DNA of 64,000 nucleotides from Conchocele bisecta (GCA_029237695.1 CM055269.1:30166956-30230955), one strand, 5' to 3'; counted from the first letter of the stretch, positions 10,885 through 21,018 are shown. Notes: a model not told the origin generated them from the sequence alone. Translations and numbers: made by a program.

Positions 10885-12055
10885 TATGTATGTGACGTTG
10901 ACCTCGAGATCAGCGGGGATTTGTCACAGCATATGAAATATTAAGTATTTTCAATGAAAGAAATAGAAGTTATAACATATTTCTCTGATGTTAAGTTTTG
11001 TAAAGAGACTAAGTATGTGACCTTGACCTTGGGATCAGCGGGGGTTTGACAGTCGTAGATTTGTCACAGCATGATAGTACAACCTTAGAGGAATGCACAA
11101 GTGAAATAATAGAATTTTCAATGAAGGAAATAGAAGTTATAACTTATTTCTCTGATGTTAAGTTTTGTAAAGAGACTAAATATTTGACCTTGACATTGGG
11201 ATCAGCGGGGGTTGGACGGTCATGGATTTGGCACAGCATGGTATTAGAGCCTTACAGGAATGCATGTGTGAAATATTAAGAATTTTAGATGAAGGAAATA
11301 GAAGTTAGAAAATATTTCTCTGATATTAAGTTTTGTAAAGAGACTAAGTGTTTGACCTTGCCTTATCAGCGGGGGTGGCGGTCGTGGATTTGGCAGCTGG
11401 GGTAGCTTGGAATGCGTGTGAAATATTAAGCATTTTTAGGAAGGAAATGAATTTAGAACAATTTTCTCTGTGTTAAGTTTTGTAAAGAGACTAAGTATTT
11501 GACCTTGACCTTGGATCTGGGGGTTGGACGGTCGTGGATTTGGCACAGCAATGTAGTAGCAGCAATGTAGTAGCCTTAGGAATGCATGTGTGGAAATATT
11601 AAGCATTTTAGATGAAGGAAATAGAAGTTATAACAATATTTCTCTGATGTTAAGTTTACGGACTAAGTATTTGACCTTGACCTTGGATCTGCGGGGGTTG
11701 GACGGTCGTAGATTTGGACAGCATGGTAGTAGAGCCTTACAGGAATGCATGTGTGAAATATCAAGCATTTTAGATGAAAGAAATAGAAGTTATAACAATA
11801 TTTCTCTGATGTTAAGTTACGTTCACGGACGCACGGACGGCGCATCGCACGCACGGCGACGTCCAAGCTTCACGCTACGGACGGACGGTCTTACGGTACT
11901 ACTACTTATGTGGCTTATCACATGTTAAATATTAGCCACATAAAAGGATTTTTAGCCACATAAAAGGATTTTTTAGGTGGCTAATTGTAACCAACCCTAT
12001 CCTTTACTAAGTCCATAACATGTGGGGCTAGCCACATAAGTATAGTACCGTCAGG

Positions 12056-12120
12056 GCGGACGGACAGACGGACGGACGGACGGACGGACGGACGGACGGA
12101 TGGACGGACGGACGGTACAC
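12056..12120 (+). repeat. (ACGG)n microsatellite of element P2
   Basis: About a dozen ACGG units with rare variants (ACAG, ATGG), located just before the 3' hairpin. An ACGG-type block at this place is a hallmark of Pearl elements. Confidence 0.8.
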
Positions 12121-12257
12121 GGTCGGACCTCGGCTGTTATACCCACAACTCGTTGCGGGGGGTATAATTACAGGGCACTCTCATTACGGTATATTTTGTA
12201 ATTGAGGGGTACTTTTGCCTTTATTGAATTACAAATATACAGTATATTTGCGCTCAC

Positions 12258-12660
12258 TATGTCGATATGACATAATTCATACATAACATTTCTGGCTATG
12301 TCGATACGACATAATCTGTCCAGGTTTATTTGTTCAATTTGGCTGACTATGTCAATTAGGCATAATGAGATCAGTTTGTCTGGCTATGTCGACCCCGCAT
12401 TAAATGACCTTAGCTGTTGATAGGCCGTTAAACATCAATACTCAATCACTCACTCACTGGCTATGTCGATTTGGCATAATGAGTCCAGTTTGGCAGAACT
12501 ATGTCGATTTGTCATAATTCGTCCAAGTTTGCAGGCTATGTCGATTTGGCATAATTAGTCCTGTTTCGCTGGCTATAATGATTTGGCCTAAAACTTCGAG
12601 TGTAGCTGGCTGTGTCGATTAGGCATAATCCGTCCAGCTGCGCCGGCTATGTTGGTCCAT
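12258..12660 (+). repeat. 37-bp dyad-bearing tandem array upstream of the recombinase
   Basis: About ten units begin with CTATGTCGAT and contain a dyad TATGTCG-ATA-CGACATA (perfect in the copy at 12,297-12,315). Units start near 12,258, 12,297, 12,348, 12,385, 12,462, 12,500, 12,537, 12,574, 12,611 and 12,648; the last six are 37-38 bp apart. The consensus tail is GAGTCCAGTTTGGCAGG. A reversed SINE piece interrupts it at 12,401-12,456. The array lies 400-800 bp before the tyrosine recombinase frame. Confidence 0.75.
12401..12456 (-). repeat. SINE S1 5' fragment
   Basis: The reverse complement begins GTGAGTGAGTGATTGAGTA and continues GTTTAACGGCCTATCAACAG, the 5' part of the SINEs at 32,988, 47,437 and 47,737. 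It splits the 37-bp array, which is therefore older. Confidence 0.6.
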
Positions 12661-13060
12661 ATACATGGTCGAAGATAGAGTTCTTTTTATACCATTTTTT
12701 GTGGCAATTGAGATATTTTAAATTATGTATCTATGCTAAGATAATAGAACTTCTCTGAACTGGATGCTCTGGTTTTGAGCCTTGTTGCAGTTTCTGCTAT
12801 ATGACTACTCTATCGAACTTTCATGCTTTTTAATTATGAACATGCTTTATCAATAAAGTAATACATGTGGAACGCGTGAGTATCCGCGAAATTCGTGATT
12901 GATAAGCATATTTTGTGCTTTGTAATCATGAACATGCTCTATCGATTGAGAGTAATTTGCATGAAGCCCATCTGGGTGTCTTGTTTGGAGAAGTTCTATT
13001 GAAGTTCTATTGATGCAGGTCCACTATAAGGTTATGATTGTGGTAAACAAATTTCAGCCT
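12661..13060 (+). other. Leader of the tyrosine recombinase relic
   Basis: Non-coding. Contains two imperfect direct repeats around TAATTATGAACATGCTTTATC and TAATCATGAACATGCTCTATC. A TTTCAG just before the candidate start at 13,061 could be a splice acceptor. Confidence 0.35.
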
Positions 13061-14391
13061 ATGGCTTCGAACACAAGGGGACAAAAGCGGAAGCGGCCAG
13101 CTACGTCAACAACACAGGTGGCTGTGGTGCCAGATGATGGTGTGCCGGTCACCGACATGCAGGCACTAGTTGCTGCCATTGTGCCGGCTGTGACAAAGAG
13201 CGTCATGGAGTCGCTACAAACCATGGGGGTACCTGGCCTCTCTGTTCAGCAGATCCTGCCCACGCAGCCACCAGTGGCCAGTACAAGTGAGGTGCACATA
13301 GATATGGAGGGCCCACTGTCGTTTGGATCAACACACTCCAGTGACACAGTGGACAAGCAAGGTGCAGGATTTCCTACGATTGTTTCCACATGGGAATCCA
13401 GAGTTCCTGGAAGTACCAGAGGAGTCTGACCATTTAAGGACTGTGGTTGATGAATTGATACGGAATTCGCTAGCACCTTCAAGTCGGAACGCATATGATA
13501 GAGCGTTTGAATATTATTCAAAATTTATTCACAATAGGTTTGGCGACATCCCCATTTTTCCTGCCACGGTAGAACAATTATTTCTGTTTATAGCACATTC
13601 GTTTGAACACAATCTGGCGGCTTCCACAGTTACAACGTATATTTCTGCGATTAGCTATTTTCATAAGATGAGAAACGTACCAGATCACACATCTAACTTT
13701 ATCGTAAAGAAATGTTTGTAGGGCTATCAGAAATGTGCAGGAACAGAAATGTTTGCAGGGCTATCAGAAATGTGCAGGAACTTCGGACACACGACTCCCA
13801 ATTACACCTATAGTTCTTCGGAGTATCATTGGTTCACTGGATCACACCACGAATTCACATTTCATTCGCTTGATGCTCAAGTCCATGTATTTGCTGGCTT
13901 TTCACGCTTTCCTCAGGGTCGATGTATTTACTGTTAATAATAAGTCTGTTCAACTGGCGAATTCCGTGGTATGTGTGCATGATGTACACTTCATACACGA
14001 AACTGCCGCTGTTCCTGTGGCATTTGAATTGAAACTTTCTGGCTATGAACACAGTAACAGCAAATGCCAAACATTGTATATTGAACATGTTAAGGAAACA
14101 AATATGCTTTGTGGTCTTATCTTCAGCTGCGAGTGGAAACAATGGGTCCTATTTTTTCATTCATGGATGGCTCACCTGTGTTCTCGCTCATATTTTACAC
14201 AGCAGTTGAAACTTTCGTTGATATGGGCTGGATACGACACTCAATTTTACAAAGGCAATGGTTTCCGAATTGGTGCGGCAAGTTTTGCTGCCAGTCAGGG
14301 TATTTCAGAGGAAAAAATTCAACCAAGGATGGGCCGTTGGTCTTCACATGCCTTCAAAAAATACATCCGAATCCCTGTCATGCATTTATAG
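13061..14391 (+). pseudogene. Tyrosine recombinase (DIRS/Ngaro- or Crypton-like), broken
   Basis: The N-terminal frame from ATG 13,061 has a basic nuclear-localisation-like QKRKRP and a helical QALVAAIVPAVTKSVMESL segment. After a frame change near 13,340-13,430 comes a SAM-like phage-integrase N-domain (SRNAYDRAFEYYSKF...AASTVTTYISAIS). A TAG at 13,719 and a 37-bp tandem duplication (13,710-13,783) interrupt it. The catalytic domain continues to 14,391: AFHAFLRV (first Arg), NGFRIGAASFAAS in place of the usual H-x-x-R box, GRWSSHAFKKYIR with the tyrosine. The box histidine reads Asn, so the copy is probably inactive even apart from the breaks. No reverse transcriptase or RNase H was found nearby. 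SGNH ORFs flank it on both sides, as in Ngaro-like elements. Confidence 0.75.
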
Positions 14392-15664
14392 AACTGCTCT
14401 TCTGTTAGCCTTCAGCAGCGGATATACCGACGGATTGTGTTCTGATGTGTGAGTTGTGTGTGATGCTGAATATTATAGTCACTAGCTACATGCAGCATAC
14501 AATACATGTGTGTATCTGTAAATATTTTATGTGCCTTTCATGTATATTGGTACCGATAGGTATGGTTCTCACTGAGTTTGTTTGTTGGACTCCCCTGGGG
14601 CTAAGGACCTCTGAGATTTCAGCAGACACACACAGAGTGACATGTGCCATGAAAAATTTAAATCAATCGCAAAATGTTACGCAACAAATTCATTACACCC
14701 TCTGATATGCAATTTATTGTCTGCTTGGGTCACGGTTTGCATGTTTTGATAACCTCACGGGGATAAGGACCTCTGTAGCCTATTTCATCAACATTGCAAA
14801 GTATACTTTACTAGCAAAGTATACTTTGAGGGAGTAATCATTTATTTTTCCTGAAATGCATTATTTCATATAGAACTAACAAATGCATATATTTCATTAT
14901 TAAAAGTATGCAGAATTATTATACTGAATTTATTACATTATCACAGCCAAATTGGCTGTGATAATGTAATAAATTCAGTAAAATAAAAATTAATAAATTT
15001 ATCATAAAATTGAAAATTTCTCCCTCAAAGTATACTTTGCTAGTAAAGTATACTTTGCAAAGTTGATGAAATAGGCTCCTGGGTTTACCACATATGCTTG
15101 CAGTGATGTCGATGGATTCATAGTGGGCCTTTCAATTGTTTTGCATTCAGCATGGCTTTGGATACTTGTATGACCACCATGGTTGCATGATTATTTTCTC
15201 ATGGGGATAAGGACCTGTGAGTTTTCGACTTATGCAAGCATCGTGGTCATTTTCCTCTGGGGACAAGGCTCAGTACACTGATAATATTATTGCAGGAAAT
15301 CACATGGGGCTGAGGACCTCTGGGATTTCTGTATGTATATTTCATCTGATAGTAATGTTGACATATAAACATGATAACAATACATGTCATTGACGTTCTA
15401 CATGTAGTATAACCTTGTATGCAAATCTACTTAGTAATTTACTTGTTTTCGTATATATAGTTTATTACATCATGTTTGGCCTAGCTGTGGGCAACTAGTA
15501 GTCATGGGGATAAGGACCTCCGACTGTTGGCCAGCTCCCCGTGGTAATAAGTATATATGATTATACAAGTTTGTGGTACTACGTTGTATTCAGTTCACAT
15601 GTTAGTTTGTCTTTAAGGACATGCATTTTCTGTTTTACCTGTATATAAACAGCGTTACTCTATA
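14392..15664 (+). repeat. Recombinase 3' region with GGGG-ATAAGGACCTCTG repeats
   Basis: Six copies of the motif start near 14,597, 14,759, 15,203, 15,259 (weaker), 15,306 and 15,506. Most are preceded by CAT or CAC and several are followed by GATTTC. Spacing is irregular (162, about 138 once the MITE is removed, 56, 47 and 200 bp). All are on the same strand, downstream of the recombinase. No ORF of note. Function unknown; subterminal protein-binding sites are one possibility. Confidence 0.55.
14776..15076. mobile_element. Foldback MITE family M5, copy a
   Basis: Inverted ends begin TAGCCTATTTCATCAAC and contain AAGTATACTTT repeats. A long internal dyad (ATTATCACAGCC / GGCTGTGATAAT) centres near 14,957. 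Copy b at 18,091-18,393 has the same parts with the interior in the opposite orientation. No clear target duplication. Confidence 0.7.
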
Positions 15665-16156
15665 CATAGTGTCTATCTGATGTCGGACACATTTGTCAAG
15701 CTACGAGACTTTCAAATGTGAGTTACAGTAGTACCGATATTGATTAACCACTACTAGTCTATGCCCGCTTTCACACACACTATTACGGGTGGGGGAATTG
15801 CTGCTAGCAATTTTTGGCGCTTATGTCACCCACCTTTGATTTCTTATGAACATGTGACATTGACATTCCAAACAATTAGAATATGTTTGAATAGTCACTC
15901 TTATTTAAGATGATTCGTCATTTAAATATTAAATTGCCTTTTCATTTCATCAATTATGTTTTATTGTTCATTCCATCCAAATCAAACGAGCGTAAGTGTG
16001 TGTGTAAGCAGGGGCAATGTGGCATATATGCAAATTTAATCTATTAAATGTTTTTATGTAAACTAGCCCCATCCTGTACTGCTTTAGAAAATTGGCCCGT
16101 TGTACAAACAGTCCGTCCAATAATCAAGTTCACTTGCATAAATTAGCGATTTCTGT
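15665..16156 (+). repeat. SGNH element leader, copy B (cut by a hAT MITE)
   Basis: Matches 18,430-18,800: CTACTAGTCTATGCC, GGGGGAATTGC, GTCACCCACCTTTGATTTC and ATGTTTTTATGTAAACTAG landmarks in the same order. It ends abruptly at the CAGGGGCG end of the MITE at 16,157. Confidence 0.6.
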
Positions 16157-16532
16157 CAGGGGCGTAGCCAGGGACAAATTTCTGATACGCACACATATCA
16201 AATGGTAGAACATTGTGCGAGCATTGCTCACTCGTCGACCTAGCGAAGTGAGGGTGAGTGCTAGGGGGGTCCGGGGGCATGACCCCCCGTATTTTTTTTG
16301 AAACAGAGATCCTATCTAACACGTTTTCCTGCATTATTTACGGCACCATTTGTTTGTAATCGACATGTACATTTGATACAAAATGCGTTCTGTTCCAGAC
16401 TCAATAGCAACCTCCACCCCCCCCACCACCCCCAAGATTTTATTGCATATTTCAAAAAATAAGCCTTTTCTTTTTTAATTATTTTATTTTTTCTTGTACG
16501 CATGTGCGTACGTGCGTATGCCTGGCTACGCC
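16157..16532. mobile_element. hAT-like MITE (CAGGGGCGTAGCCAGG ends)
   Basis: The left end CAGGGGCGTAGCCAGG pairs with the right end CCTGGCTACGCCACTG. The interior has the GTCCGGGGGCATGACCCCCC dyad common in such MITEs. Flanks TTCTGT and TCTGTC suggest a short duplication of about 5 bp; the 8 bp expected of hAT is not clean. Confidence 0.65.
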
Positions 16533-17093
16533 ACTGTCTGTCACCCACCTTTGATTTCTTATGAACATGTGACATTGACATTCCAAACAATTAGAATATG
16601 TTTGAATAGTCATTCTTATTTAAGATGATTCGTCATTTAAATATTAAATGGCCTTTTCATATCATCAATTATGTTTTATTGTTCATTCCATCCAAATCAA
16701 ACGAGCGTAAGTGTGTGTGTAAGCAGGGGCAATGTGGCATAAATGTTTTTATGTAAACTAGCCCCATCCTATACTCCTTTAGGAATTGACCCATTGAGCA
16801 AATGGATAACAGAAGCAAGTCCGTCGAGTAAACAGAATCATTACAGGTGGCGCTTTCCAGAATAAATGAACAAAAAGTCAGCTCATAACAAAGAAAAACA
16901 AATTTCAAAAGGGTATTACGAATTAATACGTTTACTGTTAATGAAAAAATGACCTGATCAATCGGAGAACGATGGGCGTAATATATGCCCAGTAGCTTTA
17001 GAACTTTGGCTGTGAAGTGAAGTTTACGTGACCGAGCTAATTTCGACCATTTGTGTTCGCCCCCTGAACTGTTCGCCACTAACTCGAACGAAA
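16533..17093 (+). repeat. SGNH element leader, copy C
   Basis: Continuation of the GTCACCCACCTTTGATTTC module, with ATGTTTTTATGTAAACTAG at 16,744. It runs directly into the broken SGNH frame at 17,094 and aligns with copy A up to the start codon. Confidence 0.6.
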
Positions 17094-17700
17094 ATGACAA
17101 TTCTCGTCTTGGGCAGCTCCCATATTTGTCGGTTGAAGGCATATGTCTGGGCCAAGATGGGAAATCTTTCATTTGAACTGTCACCACCTCACGAGATTAG
17201 ATGCATGGTATCAGCGGTGGGAAGATAGACAGCGACACTCATTGCAAGACATTTGACCGTGTCATTCGCGAGCATCGCCCGATGGGACTTGTCATGCAGA
17301 TTGGAGGCAACGACCTTGATCAAGAGTGTATTGATGATGTCGCAGTGGAGGCCGTGGTGTTACGCGTTATATTGCATTGATAATAATGTTTATGCTCACT
17401 ATGCAGCGGATGTAAATTGTGTTCCCCTATATAACCGATTATTTGACGTCGTCTTCAATTTCGCTTAGTCGGCTAACCAAAAGTTTAGCCGACTAATGAG
17501 GAGGCTAAGCAAATGTGACTTTGCTTAGTCAGCTAACGTGTTCGTTAAACGCGTTTTTTCCCGTTAGTCGACTAACGGCCTGAAGTTTAGCCGACTAACT
17601 GAGTTTAGCCGACTAGCGGACGTTCGTGAAATAGGCTACTGAAGTACTACAGCAACATTCGTGGAGCCATTCTACAGTGATTTCATCCTCCGCTGTTTAC
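17094..17700 (+). pseudogene. SGNH-hydrolase-like relic, copy C
   Basis: The first 38 or so codons (TILVLGSSHICRLKAYVWAK...) are nearly identical to copy A. A small deletion near 17,190 shifts the frame, and GGNDL-type sequence remains near 17,303-17,317. Homology stops near 17,372, is replaced by unrelated sequence to 17,636, and resumes at TGAAGTACTACAGCAACATT, the last codons of the ORF, running on into the 3' flank. It has therefore lost about 245 bp of its own sequence, including block V. Inactive. Confidence 0.7.
17373..17636. repeat. Inserted segment with six TTAGYCGRCTAA dyads
   Basis: Twelve-base dyads at 17,465, 17,485, 17,525, 17,564, 17,587 and 17,605. The one at 17,564 is a perfect palindrome (TTAGTCGACTAA). 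The right edge reads GTGAAATAGGCTAC, like the ends of family M5. No matching left end was found, so the segment may be a truncated MITE. Confidence 0.6.
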
Positions 17701-18090
17701 ACGGTTCAAAGTCTTGACATTTGTGTATAATTATGCCTACCATGCTCAACGGTTTTCCCACATGGTATTCTTGATACGACAATGTAAAAATTTCAAAACT
17801 GAAGGGAACAATATTTTTACTCAAGATTCACAATGAATTGCCGATTTGTCGCCATAGTTGTTCTAATAATAGTCCCATTGCTAAAAGTAGCCCCTTTAAG
17901 TGTCATGAAGACACACGTATTCATTTTATTTCAGCATATTAATTGACACTTAGCTCGGTAAATTTAAAGCATCATATTCTCTATTAAAGCTCTTTTGCCA
18001 TAATAAAACATCAATACTTGTGAAGTGTGGAATGGCTTTTGGGCACTTAATGGTATAACTACGGGGATGAAATAATGATGGAGTAATCTG
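17701..18090. other. 3' flank of SGNH copy C, no gene
   Basis: Partly alignable with the 3' flank of copy A near 9,320-9,470 (for example CATGGTATTC). Otherwise AT-rich and featureless. Confidence 0.35.
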
Positions 18091-18393
18091 TAGCTGATTT
18101 CACCAACATTGCAAAGTATACTTTTCTAGCAACGTATACTTTGAGGGAGAAATTTTCAATTTTAGGATAAATTTATTAATTTTTATTATACTGAATTTAT
18201 TACATTATCACAGTCAATTTGGCTGTGATAATGTAATAAATTCAGTATAATAATTCTGCATACTTTTAATCATCAAATATATGCAGTAGTTAGTTCTATA
18301 TGAAATAATGCATTTCAGGAAAAATAAATGATTGCTCCCTCAAAGAATACTTTGCTAGAAAAGTATACTTTGCAATGTTGGTGAAATCGGCTA
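18091..18393. mobile_element. Foldback MITE family M5, copy b
   Basis: Ends TAGCTGATTTCACCAAC / GTTGGTGAAATCGGCTA, and internal TTATCACAG...CTGTGATAA dyad. The interior is inverted relative to copy a at 14,776, as expected of a palindromic element read from either side. Confidence 0.7.
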
Positions 18394-18429
18394 CAGAAGC
18401 AGTGTCTGAGAAAGCTGCTATAATTACAA

Positions 18430-18830
18430 TTAGTGATTACTAGTTGCCAGACATTGTCAAGTTACAAGACGTTGAAATGTGAGTTACAATAATACCGATA
18501 TTGATCATCTACTAGACTACTAGTCTATGCCAACTTTCACACACACAGGTGGGGGAATTGCCGCTAGCAATTTTTGGCACTTAAATATGTCACCCACCTT
18601 TGATTTCTTATGAACATGTGAAATTGACATTGCAAACTATTAGAATATTATTAATTCTAATTTAGGATGATTCGTCATTTAAATATTAAATGGCCTTTTC
18701 ACATCATCAAATTTAATCTTTTAAATGTTTTTATGTAAACTAGCCCCATCCTATACACCTTTAGGAATTGACCCATTGTGCAAATGGATAACAGAAACAA
18801 GTATGTCCAGTAAACAGAAGCATTATATGA
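18430..18830 (+). repeat. SGNH element leader, copy D
   Basis: Same order of landmarks as copies B and C (CTACTAGTCTATGCC, GTCACCCACC, ATGTTTTTATGTAAACTAG), but no SGNH frame follows. About 180 bp of unrecognised sequence leads to a piggyBac relic. Confidence 0.55.
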
Positions 18831-19011
18831 TATATTATATGATAACTTGGTATTCATGTTACGCAATTAATACGTACCATAAAAGTTTTATTAGCAGGTA
18901 ACTTTTGATGATGGTACTAGTTGGCACTATAATTTATAAAACTTTCATGTACCTATAGTTTTAAACTTTCATGTACATGTATATGGTTTAATAGTACATT
19001 AGTATCTATAA

Positions 19012-19425
19012 ATGACAATGCAACGGCTCTGGCAAATGATGATCCGGCACGAGATCGGCTTCACAAAGTTTGGCCATCGTTCGACATGTGCAATGCAAAC
19101 TTCAAGAACGGCAAATATCGACCACACCAACATGTAAGTATTGATGAGGCGAAGATTGGCTTCAAGGGCAAATCCTATATGAAGCAGCTTATGCCAGGAA
19201 AACCTACGAAATGGTGACTAAAAGCATGGATGCTAGCGGACTCTCACAACAGGTTATGTATTTACGCGGATTTGTACACCGTGCGAAACAGGGACAGGGT
19301 GTGACAGAAGGACTGGGCTACAAGGTCGTGATGGACTTATCCCAGCATGTTGCTGACAAGTTCAGCGATAATTACTTCGGATCACTGAAGCTGATGGCAG
19401 ATGTACGTAAAGATATATGCAACAG
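19012..19425 (+). pseudogene. piggyBac-type transposase relic, copy 3
   Basis: Central part only: NDN...ANDDPARDRLHKVW, SIDEAKIGFKGK (first Asp), MPGKPTKW followed by a TGA at 19,216, then AWMLADSHN and frame-shifted remains up to an FSDNYFGSLKLMAD-like segment (second Asp). It differs more from copies 1 and 2 than they do from each other, so it is an older or separate lineage. Both termini are missing. Confidence 0.75.
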
Positions 19426-19439
19426 GGCAACGACAAAAT

Positions 19440-19800
19440 TAGGAACTTCTCAGTTGAAAAGGGGGAGATAATCCATGACACAGGGATTGAATCAAAATAA
19501 AGTTGCACATCTACTCATCATAAGGAAGCTACATACCATGTTTCAGGTGTGTAGCTATTGGGGTTTAACCGCTTTACAAGTCAAAAAGGGGGAGATACTC
19601 CATGGGGTCGAATCAAAAATATAAATAAACTTTGCGCATCTACTCATCATCATAAGGAAGCTACATACCAAGTGTCAGGTGTGTAGCTAGTACGGTTTAA
19701 AAGTTTTATGAGTTACAAGGTTGGTGACGGACGAGGAGAAGGACGGACGTGCAGAAGGACGGACGGACAATGGTAACACTAAATTCCCCCTCCACTATCG
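19440..19800 (+). repeat. Tandem-unit element with ~120-bp units
   Basis: Two to three units carry GGGGGAGATAMTCCATG, CATCTACTCATCATAAGG and GCTACATACC, then GGACGGACGTGCAGAAGGACGG. This is another HINE-like layout with a tandem core and GGACGG-rich tail. Related fragment at 8,188. Confidence 0.55.
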
Positions 19801-19916
19801 TGAAAGCGGCGTCTATGTAGTGGGTGGTGGCCCTCGCACACACACCGCCTCTGGCCTAAAGAACTTCAGGTGGCCTGAAATTATCACACCCACCTATTTT
19901 TGTTGTGTACTTCACG

Positions 19917-20010
19917 AACGTTATCTTCCCAGAAGCAGATGTTCTATGTGCAGCAACCATATTAAAGATTACATATGAACAGGCTGATGAACTGATGTAT
20001 TAAACGACTT
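19917..20010 (+). repeat. Duplicated segment, copy 1
   Basis: AACGTTATCTTCCCAGAAGC through GATGAACTGATGTATTAAAC is repeated at 21,789-21,870. The duplicates sit on either side of SGNH copy D's ORF and the foldback. They may mark the limits of an inserted block. Confidence 0.55.
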
Positions 20011-20189
20011 AATAGATATGAAGTTGCGACTCGCAACCAAATTTATGTCGGAACACCCATACATTTAACGTCAGCTGTTTATATTTGGGTCCTCGATGGG
20101 ATTACGTCTCGCTCTGTCTGTTATTGGAAGCAGTTGACAAAATGTGACTTAGCATTTTGGATTTAAATGCGTGTACTTTTAATTAATTT

Positions 20190-20768
20190 ATGTCTCAGGT
20201 GAACATATTATGTTTTGGTCACTCGTTTATTAGACGTCTTGGTGAATATTGTTCGCGGGAAGGTGCAAACAATTTGACGCTGAATTCGGACAGATTCCGT
20301 GTGTCGTTTGAGGGCATTGGCGGCGCTACCATTCTCCCGGGACGTAAATCTCTGCAGAACTTTGTTCACGTGGTCAGGCGATGTTCACCAGTCATCATCT
20401 TCTTACAGATAGGCGAGAATGACTTGTCTAGCGGTGTTCGACCAGAAGAGTTGGCGAAACATGTGTTGAGTTTCGGTGAATTCTTGGCCGTCGTATACAG
20501 AGCACATGTAATAATCGGACAGCTGTTACCTCGGACTGGTCTCGTTTTTAACGAAAAAGTGAGAGTTGTCAATCACATTCTAGCGGAAAAGGTGAAAGTT
20601 GTCAACAACGTGGTTGTGTGGAGACACCGTGGGTTTTATAACCCGGACATATATTTCCTATTGCGAGATAACGTTCATCTCAATGAGGTGGGCCAGCGGA
20701 AATTTTGCCGAAGTATCTTGTACGCCATGCTTAACCATGTAGGAAGGGAACAGGCCGGGACCACGTAA
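20190..20768 (+). CDS. SGNH-hydrolase-like protein, divergent intact copy
   Basis: A complete 192-residue ORF starting at ATG 20,190 after TTAATTAATTT. It carries all four SGNH blocks: CFGHSFIRRL (block I, G-H-S), GIGGAT (block II), IGENDL (block III, G-x-N-D) and DNVHLNEVG (block V, D-x-x-H). G-H-S in place of G-D-S is usual in the SGNH proteins of Ngaro/DIRS-like elements. It is clearly different in sequence from copies A and C, so it belongs to a second family. No recombinase or reverse transcriptase frame was found immediately beside it. An undamaged frame surrounded by pseudogenes suggests recent insertion or retained function. Confidence 0.8.
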   Translation: MSQVNILCFGHSFIRRLGEYCSREGANNLTLNSDRFRVSFEGIGGATILPGRKSLQNFVHVVRRCSPVIIFLQIGENDLSSGVRPEELAKHVLSFGEFLAVVYRAHVIIGQLLPRTGLVFNEKVRVVNHILAEKVKVVNNVVVWRHRGFYNPDIYFLLRDNVHLNEVGQRKFCRSILYAMLNHVGREQAGTT

Positions 20769-21018
20769 ATTCACACGCAGGTATATGAGTGTTTATTACT
20801 GGTTGAAAATATGGACCGGACATGTGCACCACCACATGGTGTTTTCCACAGGCCCATGGATTAGCAATACATCTGGGTATATATATTTCTTCACAAGTTT
20901 CATTGAATATGGTGAAATTCGAAGCGAGGAATACACAATACACAAGCGTGTATAGCGATGCTTCGCTGGCTGGGTCGCTTCAATATCATCCGGCTCTACT
21001 GAGACCGGGGTCATAATA

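Larger units (their letters stand above)
10334..12167 (+). repeat. Pearl/HINE-like element P2, full length with nested MITE
   Basis: The 5' end is AACTAGATTGGTCAGTAAGC with a hairpin AAGCGAAGCTT, then ACGGAATACCCCCCGCGTGG. Eight or so tandem units follow, related to P1 and P3. The 3' part has ACGG repeats (12,056-12,120), then ACAACTCGTTGC and GGGGGGTATAA. A TA-flanked MITE sits inside at 10,591-10,884. Units near 11,380-11,460 lack scattered bases, as if degraded or mis-assembled. Copy P3 (37,480) shares both ends, which fixes the element limits. Confidence 0.8.

Noticed and set aside
12258..12660. Possible CRISPR array (regular dyad repeats)
   Set aside because: The genome is eukaryotic, there are no cas genes, and the linkers are also repeated and not unique spacers.
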